Origin: Saprospirales bacterium
GTDB lineage: Bacteria; Bacteroidota; Bacteroidia; Chitinophagales; Saprospiraceae
DNA: 52,524 nucleotides
Reading direction: 5' to 3'
NCBI GenBank assembly: GCA_007695035.1
Contig: REEO01000063.1
Coordinates: 1-52,524, forward strand
Below the pieces are notes generated by a model, which was not told the origin of the DNA, searched no databases, and was given only the letters and a program-made list of their open reading frames with translations. A program made the position numbers and the translations under genes. Shown here piece after piece: positions 33,998-42,820 of the stretch (position 1 is the first letter of the stretch; each line of letters opens with the position of its first letter).

Positions 33998-34064
33998 ATT
34001 TTGTCAAATTGTGATTTCTGAAATCAATAATTAAAACCCGCTGGCGGATTTTATAAAATCGGTC

Positions 34065-34095
34065 CAAAATTAAGCCAAATTTCTGACTGAACAAA
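34065..34095 (-). promoter_or_regulatory. Promoter of gcvH-VanZ-tonB operon
   Basis: On the minus strand TTTG (34095-34092), a spacer of exactly 19 nt, and TAATTTTG (34072-34065) match the Bacteroidota -33/-7 consensus very well. The leader to the gcvH ATG is about 60 nt. The remaining intergenic DNA to menF (34096-34299) holds the menF promoter region and no supported gene. Confidence 0.8.
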
Positions 34096-34220
34096 CCCAG
34101 GGATTATTTATATGAGATTAATTTTCCGCGATGCGCTAGATGATGGTTGTTTTGAGTCTTGAGATAAAAAGGATAAAGCTCGTCTATTGCCCGCATAATT
34201 TCCTTGCGATGAACTTTTAT

Positions 34221-34228
34221 TACTTTTG
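34221..34228 (+). promoter_or_regulatory. Possible -7 box of the men operon
   Basis: TACTTTTG matches TAnnTTTG, 71 nt before the menF ATG. The nearest upstream TTG is only 14 nt away, shorter than usual. Confidence 0.35.
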
Positions 34229-34299
34229 CAACTTCACCATATGTATCTTTTTTGCCAGATATTGGTATGTGTGAAAAATCGGTGAATTGAATCCAGTGT

Positions 34300-35382
34300 A
34301 TGACGCAAGATGAGTTGTTTGAAAAAGTGTGTGACCACAAGAAGCGGGGATTGCCCCTGGTATGTTACAGTTTTCCCGGGGAGTTGGAAGTGACCTGTAT
34401 TTTGCAGGATAATACGGAACATTATTGCTGCACGGATTACACGGAAAGTGGATTTGTGTTTGCTCCATTTAATCCTGACGAAAAAAACTTCTACATTCCA
34501 ACCGACCACGCCCAAATGCTGCATGCCCGAATTCCCGCAAAGGGAATCAACGAATCAAAAACCGGTCAGCTTCTGGAAAGGGAAAAATCTGATGAGACTG
34601 CGAAAAAAGAGCATATTAGATTGGTGAAGGAGGGGCTTTCTGCCATTGAAAAAGGGGTGGTGCAAAAGGTAGTTCTGTCAAGACAAGAGAAGCTTTCGGT
34701 AAAGTCAGTTGATCCAGTTACGACCTATAAAAAACTCCTCGGCCTCTATCCCGACTCTTTTACCTACCTGTGGATGCACCCCAAAACAGGCACCTGGATG
34801 GGAGCAACCCCCGAGTCGCTGTTCCAACTCAACGGCCAGGTATTCAGTACCATGTCGCTGGCGGGAACGCGCAGTGTAGAGGAGGTGAATGACGGAGAAT
34901 GGACAGATAAAGAAATGGCGGAACAACAATACGTCACGGATTTTATAAAAGATCAATTAGAACCGCTAACGGAAGATCTGTTTATTTCTGAGCGGAGAAC
35001 ACATCGCGCCGGAAACCTGCTGCACTTGAAAAACGAGATCAGCGGCAGTCTAAAAGATGACCAGTATCCCATAAAGGATCTCGTTAAAGCACTGCACCCC
35101 ACACCTGCTGTATGCGGTTTGCCCAGGAAGGAAGCACTCGAATTTATTTTAAAAAATGAGGTTTACAACAGGGAGTTTTACACGGGATTTGCCGGGGAAA
35201 TGAATATTTTACATCAGGGCCGCCAACGCACCAGGCTGTTTGTCAACCTCCGGTGCTTAAGACTGTTTAAAGATGAGGTTCTTTTGTTTGTGGGAGGCGG
35301 TATTACCAATAAATCCAGGCCCGAAGATGAGTGGAATGAGACGGTGGCAAAAAGCCAAACTGTCAAGCGAAGCCTCATTTAA
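34300..35382 (+). CDS. menF: Isochorismate synthase
   Basis: Isomerises chorismate to isochorismate, the first committed step to menaquinone. The 360-residue protein has the chorismate-binding fold: VVQKVVLSRQEKLSV, GATPESLFQLNG, STMSLAGTRS, HLKNEISGSL and LHPTPAVCGLPRKEA, ending in FVGGGITNKSRPEDEW. Its position directly before menD supports MenF over a siderophore or anthranilate paralogue. In relatives a thioesterase gene often precedes menF; here the upstream gene is gcvH on the other strand. Confidence 0.95.
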   Translation: MTQDELFEKVCDHKKRGLPLVCYSFPGELEVTCILQDNTEHYCCTDYTESGFVFAPFNPDEKNFYIPTDHAQMLHARIPAKGINESKTGQLLEREKSDETAKKEHIRLVKEGLSAIEKGVVQKVVLSRQEKLSVKSVDPVTTYKKLLGLYPDSFTYLWMHPKTGTWMGATPESLFQLNGQVFSTMSLAGTRSVEEVNDGEWTDKEMAEQQYVTDFIKDQLEPLTEDLFISERRTHRAGNLLHLKNEISGSLKDDQYPIKDLVKALHPTPAVCGLPRKEALEFILKNEVYNREFYTGFAGEMNILHQGRQRTRLFVNLRCLRLFKDEVLLFVGGGITNKSRPEDEWNETVAKSQTVKRSLI

Positions 35383-35416
35383 AATTTCCCCCTGCACTTT
35401 TTACTAATTTGTGTCG

Positions 35417-37174
35417 ATGTCAAAAGCAAAGATTTATTCCGATGTACCACTCGCTCAGACAGTGATTGATCTCTGCAAAGTGCATGGTATCAGGCATGTG
35501 GTCATTTCACCCGGCAGCCGGAATGCTCCCCTCACCATTGGTTTTTCACACGATCCTTTTTTTCAGTGCTACAGTGTGGTGGATGAGCGCAGTGCCGGTT
35601 TTTTTGCCATGGGAATTGCTCAGCGATTGGGTGAGCCTGTGGCCGTGCTCTGCACCTCAGGAAGTGCGGTTTTGAATTACTATCCGGCCGTATCCGAGGC
35701 CTACTACAGTCACCTGCCACTGGTTGTGCTTTCTGCCGACAGGCCTGAGCACCTCATTGGAATTGGCGATGGACAGACTATCAATCAGGAGGATGTTTTT
35801 TCCAATCACATCCTGTATAGTGCAAACCTGAGCTTAATCCCCAAATTGAGCTCGGTCGAGTGGGATGAAAAGTTGAGTAACCTGGTGAGAGAAATCAAGC
35901 GAGCCAATGTCGAAAAAGCGGCCAAAGCCCTTGCCATCGCAAAAAATAAACCCGGTCCCGTTCACATCAATATTCCATTTGATGAGCCACTGTACGGTAC
36001 TACCTCCCAACCGGTTGAAACTTACACGGATCAAGTGAATATTAATGGCGAGGATAAAAATGGCGCACCTAAGGTAGATTTGACCGAATTCATGGAAATG
36101 TGGGAGAAATCTAAGCGCAAAATGGTGATCTGCGGGGTGTTATACCCGGATTCCCTTTCAGGGGAGACCATTGAAAAGCTTGCTGCGGACAAGAGCGTGG
36201 TGGTTTTCACCGAGACGACTTCTAATTTTGATCACCCCAGATTTTTTCCCGGCATTGATAAAATCATTATGCCGCTGGATGAAACGGGAATGAAGGATTT
36301 GCAGCCCGATTTGCTTGTCACTTTTGGAGGCATGGTTATTTCCAAAAAGATCAAGGCTGTGCTGCGAAACTTTCCACCAAAGTACCACTGGCATATCGGT
36401 ATGCAAAAGGCGAACGACACCTTTTTCTGCCTCAGCCACCACATTCAAATGAGTCCGGAGGCGTTTTTGTCCGAATTGCTTTCCTCAACCGGTATTAATA
36501 CAGAAAGCGGCTACCGGCCCCACTGGCAAGCTGCAAAAAGTAGAAGGGCGGAAGCTCATGAAAAGTGGTTGGAGAAAATAGATTACAGTGATTTTACCGT
36601 CTTTGAAGCCATCTTAAAATTACTGCCCCAAGGCTATTCCATTCATGTCAGCAACAGCTCCACCATACGTTATATGCAACTGTTTGAAAGGCCTGAGGGA
36701 GTGGAGTTTTTCTGTAATCGAGGCACCAGCGGGATCGATGGAAGTGTCAGCACGGCGGTGGGTTTTGCCTCGGCCAATGAACGACCGACTCTACTCGTCA
36801 CAGGGGATCTGAGTTTTTTCTACGACAGCAACGGCCTGTGGAACAAATATGTCCCGGACAACTTTAAGATCATTTTAATCAACAACGGAGGCGGTGGAAT
36901 ATTCCGAATACTTCCAGGCGACAAGAACACCGAAAACTTTGACCGGTTTTTTGAAACCATTCACGACCTGGACGCCTCTCATCTTTGCAAAATGTACGGC
37001 CTGGAATACGCGATGACCGACAATGAAAAAGAACTGGTCCCTACCCTAAAAAGCTTTTTTGACCGCAATGCCGGACCCGCTTTGCTGGAAATAAAAACCC
37101 CTCGAAAATACAATGATGAGGTGCTGCTGGACTATTTCAAATTCCTCGGCATGGAGCGTTGGGATCAGCAGTGA
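35417..37174 (+). CDS. menD: SEPHCHC synthase MenD
   Basis: A thiamine-diphosphate enzyme joining 2-oxoglutarate (as succinic semialdehyde) to isochorismate to form SEPHCHC. The 585-residue protein has VISPGSRNAPLTIGF near the N-terminus, VCTSGSAVLNYYPAVSEAYY-like sequence with the ThDP-activating region, NRGTSGIDGSVSTAVGFA, and GDLSFFYDSNGLW followed by INNGGGGIFRI for ThDP-Mg. ATG 35417 is preferred over GTG 35411. It lies 34 bp after menF. Confidence 0.96.
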   Translation: MSKAKIYSDVPLAQTVIDLCKVHGIRHVVISPGSRNAPLTIGFSHDPFFQCYSVVDERSAGFFAMGIAQRLGEPVAVLCTSGSAVLNYYPAVSEAYYSHLPLVVLSADRPEHLIGIGDGQTINQEDVFSNHILYSANLSLIPKLSSVEWDEKLSNLVREIKRANVEKAAKALAIAKNKPGPVHINIPFDEPLYGTTSQPVETYTDQVNINGEDKNGAPKVDLTEFMEMWEKSKRKMVICGVLYPDSLSGETIEKLAADKSVVVFTETTSNFDHPRFFPGIDKIIMPLDETGMKDLQPDLLVTFGGMVISKKIKAVLRNFPPKYHWHIGMQKANDTFFCLSHHIQMSPEAFLSELLSSTGINTESGYRPHWQAAKSRRAEAHEKWLEKIDYSDFTVFEAILKLLPQGYSIHVSNSSTIRYMQLFERPEGVEFFCNRGTSGIDGSVSTAVGFASANERPTLLVTGDLSFFYDSNGLWNKYVPDNFKIILINNGGGGIFRILPGDKNTENFDRFFETIHDLDASHLCKMYGLEYAMTDNEKELVPTLKSFFDRNAGPALLEIKTPRKYNDEVLLDYFKFLGMERWDQQ

Positions 37175-37402
37175 TTTGCCAAAAAAAATAAACCCACAGT
37201 AACGGTTCTGGTTATAATATTCCGTGTGGCTGTACCGGATGCTCTGAAAAAAATGGGCCTTATCGGTGGTCTGTATCGCGGAATAATTAATTTTACAATC
37301 CGATAATCTCTTTGACCGGGGTTATGGAAGTTGGAAAGGGTGAGAAGTCAGTGGATCAGACGCCTTTCCTGGACTGTTTTTAGAAAAAATATAAAAGTAG
37401 CA

Positions 37403-38242
37403 ATGAGCAAACCAAACTGGAAAGTAGTAAAAGAATACGGAGATATCACTTATAAAAAAAGTGACGGAGTAGCCCGGATCGCTTTTAACAGGCCTGATGT
37501 GCGCAATGCGTTCAGGCCGGAGACCACCAATGAGCTTTACGAAGCCTTTTACGATGCCAAAGAGGATACCAGCATAGGCGTAGTTCTGCTGTCGGCTGAA
37601 GGCCCCTCCTCAAAAGACGGGGTGTGGAGTTTTTCCAGCGGAGGTGACCAATCCGCACGAGGCCGTGAAGGATACGAAGACCAAAAGGGAAATCCGTCCC
37701 TGAATGTGCTGGAAGTCCAGCGACTCATACGCTTCATGCCCAAGGTGGTTATTGCCGTGGTGCCCGGTTGGGCGGTAGGTGGTGGGCACAGCCTGCATGT
37801 GGTTTGTGACCTGACGCTGGCGAGTAAGGAACACGCCATATTCAAACAGACCGACCCCGATGTAACCAGTTTTGACGGGGGATACGGTTCGGCTTATCTG
37901 GCCAAAATGGTTGGTCAGAAAAAAGCGCGCGAGATATTTTTCCTCGGACGCAATTACTCGGCTCAGGAGGCTTTTGAAATGGGGATGGTTAACGCTGTTA
38001 TCCCTCACGATGAGCTGGAATCCACTGCCTGGGAATGGGCTCAGGAAATTCTCGGGAAGTCTCCCATTGCCATAAAAATGCTGAAATTTGCCATGAACCT
38101 GACCGACGATGGCATGGTGGGGCAGCAGGTTTTTGCCGGAGAGGCCACCCGACTGGCTTATATGACAGACGAAGCCAAAGAGGGACGCAATGCCTTTCTC
38201 GAAAAGCGAAAACCCAGGTTTGACAAAAAGTGGTTGCCCTGA
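37403..38242 (+). CDS. menB: 1,4-dihydroxy-2-naphthoyl-CoA synthase
   Basis: A crotonase-fold enzyme closing the naphthoquinone ring of o-succinylbenzoyl-CoA. The 279-residue length is usual. SFSSGGDQSARG and VPGWAVGGGHSLHVVCDLTL form the oxyanion and CoA sites, and FDGGYGSAYLAK is conserved. After QT the residue is Asp151, where bicarbonate-dependent type I enzymes (E. coli) have Gly, so this appears to be a type II, bicarbonate-independent MenB as in mycobacteria. The frame extends to 37331, but ATG 37403 (MSKPNWKVV) matches the family. The 228-bp gap after menD shows no gene. Confidence 0.95.
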   Translation: MSKPNWKVVKEYGDITYKKSDGVARIAFNRPDVRNAFRPETTNELYEAFYDAKEDTSIGVVLLSAEGPSSKDGVWSFSSGGDQSARGREGYEDQKGNPSLNVLEVQRLIRFMPKVVIAVVPGWAVGGGHSLHVVCDLTLASKEHAIFKQTDPDVTSFDGGYGSAYLAKMVGQKKAREIFFLGRNYSAQEAFEMGMVNAVIPHDELESTAWEWAQEILGKSPIAIKMLKFAMNLTDDGMVGQQVFAGEATRLAYMTDEAKEGRNAFLEKRKPRFDKKWLP

Positions 38243-38260
38243 TCCCGAAACCTCATCTCC

Positions 38261-39160
38261 ATGAATAAATTCGGGGCTTTTGTTAAGGCAGCGCGCTTGC
38301 GGACCCTGCCCCTCTCAGTGTCGGGCATAGTCGCAGGGGGTGCCCTCGCGTTCAAACAGGGCATTTTTCACCCCTGGATTTTTGTGCTGTCCCTGCTCGT
38401 AACCCTTTCCCTTCAAGTTTTGTCCAACTTTGCCAATGATTACGGAGACGGCGTTAAGGGAACAGACAAAAAGCGCACCGGTGAGCAGAGGCTGGTGGCT
38501 TCGGGCATAATTTCACCGGGGGGGATGAAGAAAGCTGTCATCGCCAGTGCAGCGGTCTCATTTTTGCTTGGTCTGGCCTTGATATTCGCGGCCTTTGGTT
38601 GGGAAGACGCCGCCTATCTGCTGATTTTTGCAGTACTTGGAGTCGGAGCCATAGCAGCGGCCATCAAGTACACGGTCGGAAAAGGGGCCTTCGGCTATTC
38701 CGGACACGGGGACCTGTTCGTCTTTTTGTTTTTCGGTCTGGTAAGTGTCATGGGAAGCTTTTTTCTCTACGCCAAAGAACTACAGCTCGTGGCACTTTTA
38801 CCCGCCTGCATCATCGGTTTTCTGAGCACCGCAGTGCTGAACCTCAACAACATGAGGGATTTGCGCACGGACAAAAAGAGCAAAAAGTTTACAGTGGCAG
38901 TCAAACTGGGAGCCCGAAAGGCCAGGTTTTACCACTTCGCACTCATCGCATCGGCATTTGTTCTCGCACTGATTTACGCCTTTACCTATTCAGAAAACCC
39001 TTCTGAATGGCTGTTTCTGATTGCTTTCGTCCCGCTTTTTATTCATTTGAAAAAGGTGGCAGGTACTGAAGATTTGGAGAAACTGGATCCCGAGCTCAAA
39101 AAGGTCGCCCTGAGCACTTTTCTGTTTGCCCTTTTGTTGGGACTGGGATATCTTTTGTAA
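38261..39160 (+). CDS. menA: 1,4-dihydroxy-2-naphthoate polyprenyltransferase
   Basis: An inner-membrane UbiA-family enzyme attaching the polyprenyl side chain to DHNA to give demethylmenaquinone. The 299-residue protein has about eight hydrophobic segments. The first Asp-rich motif is NFANDYGDGVKGTDKKR (binds diphosphate through Mg), and the second region is LNNMRDLRTDKKSKKFT. It begins 18 bp after menB. Confidence 0.95.
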   Translation: MNKFGAFVKAARLRTLPLSVSGIVAGGALAFKQGIFHPWIFVLSLLVTLSLQVLSNFANDYGDGVKGTDKKRTGEQRLVASGIISPGGMKKAVIASAAVSFLLGLALIFAAFGWEDAAYLLIFAVLGVGAIAAAIKYTVGKGAFGYSGHGDLFVFLFFGLVSVMGSFFLYAKELQLVALLPACIIGFLSTAVLNLNNMRDLRTDKKSKKFTVAVKLGARKARFYHFALIASAFVLALIYAFTYSENPSEWLFLIAFVPLFIHLKKVAGTEDLEKLDPELKKVALSTFLFALLLGLGYLL

Positions 39161-39192
39161 GTTAAGATTGCAGCAGATAAAAAGTCAAGATC

Positions 39193-40230
39193 ATGAAAGC
39201 GAATTTCCATCAATACATCCTGAACTTCAAAAGACCGGCGGGTACTTCTCGCGGTACACTCCGCACCAAGGAAACCTGGTTTATCATCCTGGAATCAGAA
39301 GGCAAAACCGGTGTGGGAGAGTGCGGAATAATGAGAGGCCTCAGTGCGGACGATGTGCCCGGCTATGAGGGCAAACTCAGGTGGTGTTGTGAAAACATCC
39401 ACCTCGGCAGGGAGCGACTCATGGGTGAATTGATAGCATTTCCAAGCATTCAGTTTGGACTGGAGATAGCCTTGAAATCCCTGGAGAGCCACACGCCCTT
39501 CGAACTATTTCCCTCCGCATTTACCAGAGGAGAGGATGCCATACCCATCAACGGATTGATCTGGATGGGAGAGGAGGATTTTATGAAAAAGCAGATCAGA
39601 GCGCGTATCGATGCCGGTTTTCACTGCATCAAAATGAAGATTGGAGCTATAGATTTTGAAACAGAGTACGCCCTGCTGCGATCCATCAGAGAGGAGTACA
39701 GCAGCGATGTAATAGAATTGCGGGTAGATGCCAATGGCGCTTTTTCTCCGGAAGAGGCAGGTGAAATTCTGCAGCGGCTTTCGGAACTCGACCTACACTC
39801 CATCGAGCAACCCATCAAATCGGGTCAGCCGGAGCAGATGGCCGCCCTCTGCGAGAAAACACCCCTGCCAATCGCACTGGATGAGGAGTTGATCGGAGTG
39901 TTTGAAAAAGGTGACAAAGCCCGCCTCATTCAAGCCATCCGGCCCCAATACATTATCCTAAAACCGAGTTTTGTAGGCGGTTGGAAGGGCAGCATGGAGT
40001 GGATAGAACTGGCGGAAAAAACCGGTGCGGGATGGTGGATCACCAGTGCCCTTGAGAGCAATGTCGGACTCAACGCCATCGCTCAATGGACCTATACCCT
40101 CGGACAAGATATGCCCCACGGACTTGGAACCGGAAGCCTCTTCACCAACAATTTTGAAAGTCCGCTCCTGGTTCAAGGTGGAGAGCTCCACTACAATCCG
40201 AAGGGAAGCTGGAGTTTTGACCTCAAATAA
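39193..40230 (+). CDS. menC: o-Succinylbenzoate synthase
   Basis: An enolase-superfamily dehydratase making o-succinylbenzoate from SHCHC. The 345-residue protein has the KxK base pair in CIKMKIGA, metal ligands in RVDANGAFS, SIEQPIKSG and ALDEELIG, and the second Lys in IILKPSFVGG. The C-terminal LESNVGLNAIAQW and GLGTGSLFTNN fit the MenC subgroup and not muconate-cycloisomerase relatives. It lies 32 bp after menA. Confidence 0.95.
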   Translation: MKANFHQYILNFKRPAGTSRGTLRTKETWFIILESEGKTGVGECGIMRGLSADDVPGYEGKLRWCCENIHLGRERLMGELIAFPSIQFGLEIALKSLESHTPFELFPSAFTRGEDAIPINGLIWMGEEDFMKKQIRARIDAGFHCIKMKIGAIDFETEYALLRSIREEYSSDVIELRVDANGAFSPEEAGEILQRLSELDLHSIEQPIKSGQPEQMAALCEKTPLPIALDEELIGVFEKGDKARLIQAIRPQYIILKPSFVGGWKGSMEWIELAEKTGAGWWITSALESNVGLNAIAQWTYTLGQDMPHGLGTGSLFTNNFESPLLVQGGELHYNPKGSWSFDLK

Positions 40231-40253
40231 ATCCCACTCTTCAATTCCAAAAA

Positions 40254-41315
40254 ATGAAGTCTTTTGCAGTTAAAATCCACAACTCCTTCCGCCTAGACGG
40301 GCATTCATTTGATCCGCGCTCGCCCGGTGAATTGCCCCGGAGATTAATCGGCAAAGGAGATGCTTTCAGTGGGGAAATGGGCGAATTTATTAAGGTGTGG
40401 ACCAGCCCCGAAGATACCATTGAACTGCAGACATCGGGTTCCACCGGAAAACCAAAGAAAATAAGGGTCAAAAAGCGAGCCATGGTCAATTCGGCCCTGG
40501 CTACCGGTCAGTTTTTCGGTCTGGAAAGCGGCAATACAGCCCTGTTGTGCCTGCCCGTGCAGTACATTGCCGGCAAGATGATGCTGGTGAGAGCCATGGT
40601 GCTCGGCCTTGAGCTGGACAGCCTGGAACCAACCAACCGGATCCGGCCCATTTCCGGGAAACACTACGATTTCTGCGCTGTGGTACCCACCCAGTTGGAA
40701 GAAAGCAGGGATAACCTCCATCAGTTTGCGACCGTGATCGTCGGAGGAGCAGCAGTTCCGGGAAAGCTGGAAGAGGAATTAAAGGACCACCCCTGCGATA
40801 TTTACGCCACCTACGGAATGACAGAAACCCTAACTCACGTGGCGGTACGGAAACTGGGGCGGGACAAGGATTACACAGCACTTCCCGGGGTCGAATTCTC
40901 CATTGACCACAGGGAATGTCTCACCATCAAAGCCCCGCATCTTAGGTCTGAGCCCTTAACCACCAATGACGTGGTAAAACTTCTGTCCAAACACCGGTTC
41001 GAATTGCTGGGCAGGTGGGACCATGTGATTAATTCGGGGGGTGTCAAACTCTTTCCGGAAGAAATAGAGAAAAAGCTGCACCACCGGATGAAGTTCCCCT
41101 TCTTTATGGCTTCCGAAAAGGACGACAAGCTCGGTGAGCGGCTTATCATGGTAGTAGAACATCCCGGAAAGTTCACCCCTCCCGATTTCCTTTTTGAGGA
41201 TCTCCACCCCTACGAGAAACCCAGGAAAATATACACCCTGTCGGGATTTGAGTACACCGAATCCGCAAAAATTAATCGGCCTGAAACAATGAATCGGTTG
41301 GGGGGTGCGTCTTAG
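40254..41315 (+). CDS. menE: o-Succinylbenzoate-CoA ligase (short form)
   Basis: An AMP-forming ligase activating o-succinylbenzoate with CoA. The 353-residue product is shorter than the roughly 450-490 of Proteobacteria and Bacilli enzymes. This reduced form is common in Bacteroidota. The P-loop is LQTSGSTGKPKKIRVKK, followed by TYGMTETLTHVAV, LLGRWDHVINSGGVKLFPEEIE, and a C-terminal Lys in YTESAKINRPETM. It is the last gene of the men cluster, 23 bp after menC. Confidence 0.93.
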   Translation: MKSFAVKIHNSFRLDGHSFDPRSPGELPRRLIGKGDAFSGEMGEFIKVWTSPEDTIELQTSGSTGKPKKIRVKKRAMVNSALATGQFFGLESGNTALLCLPVQYIAGKMMLVRAMVLGLELDSLEPTNRIRPISGKHYDFCAVVPTQLEESRDNLHQFATVIVGGAAVPGKLEEELKDHPCDIYATYGMTETLTHVAVRKLGRDKDYTALPGVEFSIDHRECLTIKAPHLRSEPLTTNDVVKLLSKHRFELLGRWDHVINSGGVKLFPEEIEKKLHHRMKFPFFMASEKDDKLGERLIMVVEHPGKFTPPDFLFEDLHPYEKPRKIYTLSGFEYTESAKINRPETMNRLGGAS

Positions 41316-41495
41316 GATGGTTAAATTTTGAGGTTCTATACATAAAAAAATATTGCCACCCGTACATCAGGAGGAGGTTTTACTATAGTAGAAGTTCCGG
41401 AAAACCAGGCAAATCCAGAAGTTGTTTTTCTGCCCCACAATAATTTGGTGGCGAGGTAATTTCCTCCCTTTCCAATTTTTCTTATATTTACCCCT

Positions 41496-42395
41496 ATGAA
41501 ACGCGAGCCTAAAAACATCAACCCCTTTACCGACTTTGGCTTTAAAAAGCTGTTCGGGAAGGAAGCCAGTAAGGACATTCTTCTGGACTTTCTCAATGCG
41601 GTGTTGGTTGACGAGGTGGGTGAAATTGCGGACCTCGAATTTTCAAAAAACGAGCATCTGGGTGCAACCGAATTGGACCGAAAAGTTGTCTTCGATATCT
41701 TTTGTTGAACGACAAGTGGGGAGCGTATAATCATCGAAATGCAGAAATTCTTTCAGACGTTTTTCAAGGAACGATCCTTGTTTAACAGTTCCTTTGCCAT
41801 TCAGGAGCAAGCCATCAAAGGAGACTGGGACTTCAGACTGTATCCTGTATATTGCATTTTCCTACTTGATTTTGCATTAGATGACGATGTTATCCAACGG
41901 GATCAATACTTTCACAAAGTCAAACTGATCGAAGCACAAACAGGACAGGTTTTCAATGACAAGCTCAGCTTTATTTATCTGGAAATCCCCAAATTCAATA
42001 AAAACCTCGATGAGTTGGAAACCAATTTTGACAAATGGATGTATTTATTAACAAGACTGGAGTTTTTGGAGCGATTGCCCAAAACTCTGCAATCTAAAAT
42101 ATTTGAAAAAGTCATGGGAATAGCTGAGTTAACAAAGTTAGAGAAAGAGGATAGAAAAGCCTACGAGGAGAGCCTTAAAAAACATCGGGATCTCAAAAAC
42201 GTCATGGATACCAGGTATCGGCAGGGTATGGAGGAAGGAATAGAAAAGGGAATAGAAAAGGGAATGAAAAGGGGCGTAGGAAATACCGCCATCGGAATGT
42301 TAAAGGAGGGTATTGACATTGAGGTAATTTCCAGGTCTACAGGATTGACAAAGGATGAATTGTTAGAGATATTCCGAAATGCCGGTTTGGTGTAG
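41496..42395 (+). pseudogene. Rpn-family nuclease/putative transposase, in-frame TGA
   Basis: PD-(D/E)XK nuclease-like Rpn family (recombination-promoting nuclease, formerly putative transposase PF12784). The 5' part has NPFTDFGFKKLFGKEASKD and LDRKVVFDIFC. After TGA at 41706-41708 the same frame continues TTSGERIIIEMQKFFQTFF through the rest of the protein. It ends with the typical MEEGIEKGIEKGIEKG-like tail (EEGIEKGIEKGMKRG) and a small helix-turn-helix-like end. One codon has become a stop inside the nuclease core, between Asp of FDIF and EMQ. Restart at the Met in EMQK would give a protein without the catalytic Asp. No terminal inverted repeats are seen. Confidence 0.85.
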
Positions 42396-42512
42396 GGGAT
42401 ATTAGTACCCTTTAAAGGATTGATTTAGGTGACCCAATGCCTCCTTTGGCCCATACAAAATGCAGCAGAGCCTGTTCAACCATGAGGGAGATGGAAGGAT
42501 GCTAAATGGGAT

Positions 42513-42820
42513 TTACCTCGGTGCATAGAGAAATGGCCGGGATATCAATTTCTCCCCTTTGTGACTGTGGATGGAAGACCAATAAGCACCCTCACTCAAT
42601 CCCAGAACATTTATTCGACCTGCATATCCCCACTCAGTCTGGCCAATCCTCTTTTATTCAAATCATGGACAACTACGGTGAGATCGCCAGGGATATTGTC
42701 ACCATTAGTTCCTATACGAACCACGCCATCTGTTGGATTGGGATAAATAAAAAAGTTCTTGATAGTTCGATCCGCATCCCAATCACTCGCATTTTCTCTG
42801 ACTACCCGCGCATAATGACC
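42513..42820 (-). pseudogene. T9SS sorting-domain remnant, frameshifted
   Basis: Directly after the stop of the beta-propeller frame, the same frame continues for 69 codons. It contains TIKNFFIYPNPTDGVVRIG and LTVVVHDLNKRGLARLSG, the start of a type A T9SS sorting domain, and stops at 42611-42613. The end of the domain continues in the next frame as INVLGLSEGAYW and GEKLISRPFLYAPR to a TAA at 42513-42515. A single-base frameshift near 42614 therefore splits it. Either the domain once belonged to the propeller protein, or it is the tail of another lost gene. Confidence 0.78.

Noticed and set aside
34104-34340. 78-residue minus-strand open frame with a helix-turn-helix-like stretch (GEVAKVIKVHRKEIMRA)
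   Set aside because: It overlaps the start of menF and the promoter region, has no good start or family match, and the HTH likeness is weak.
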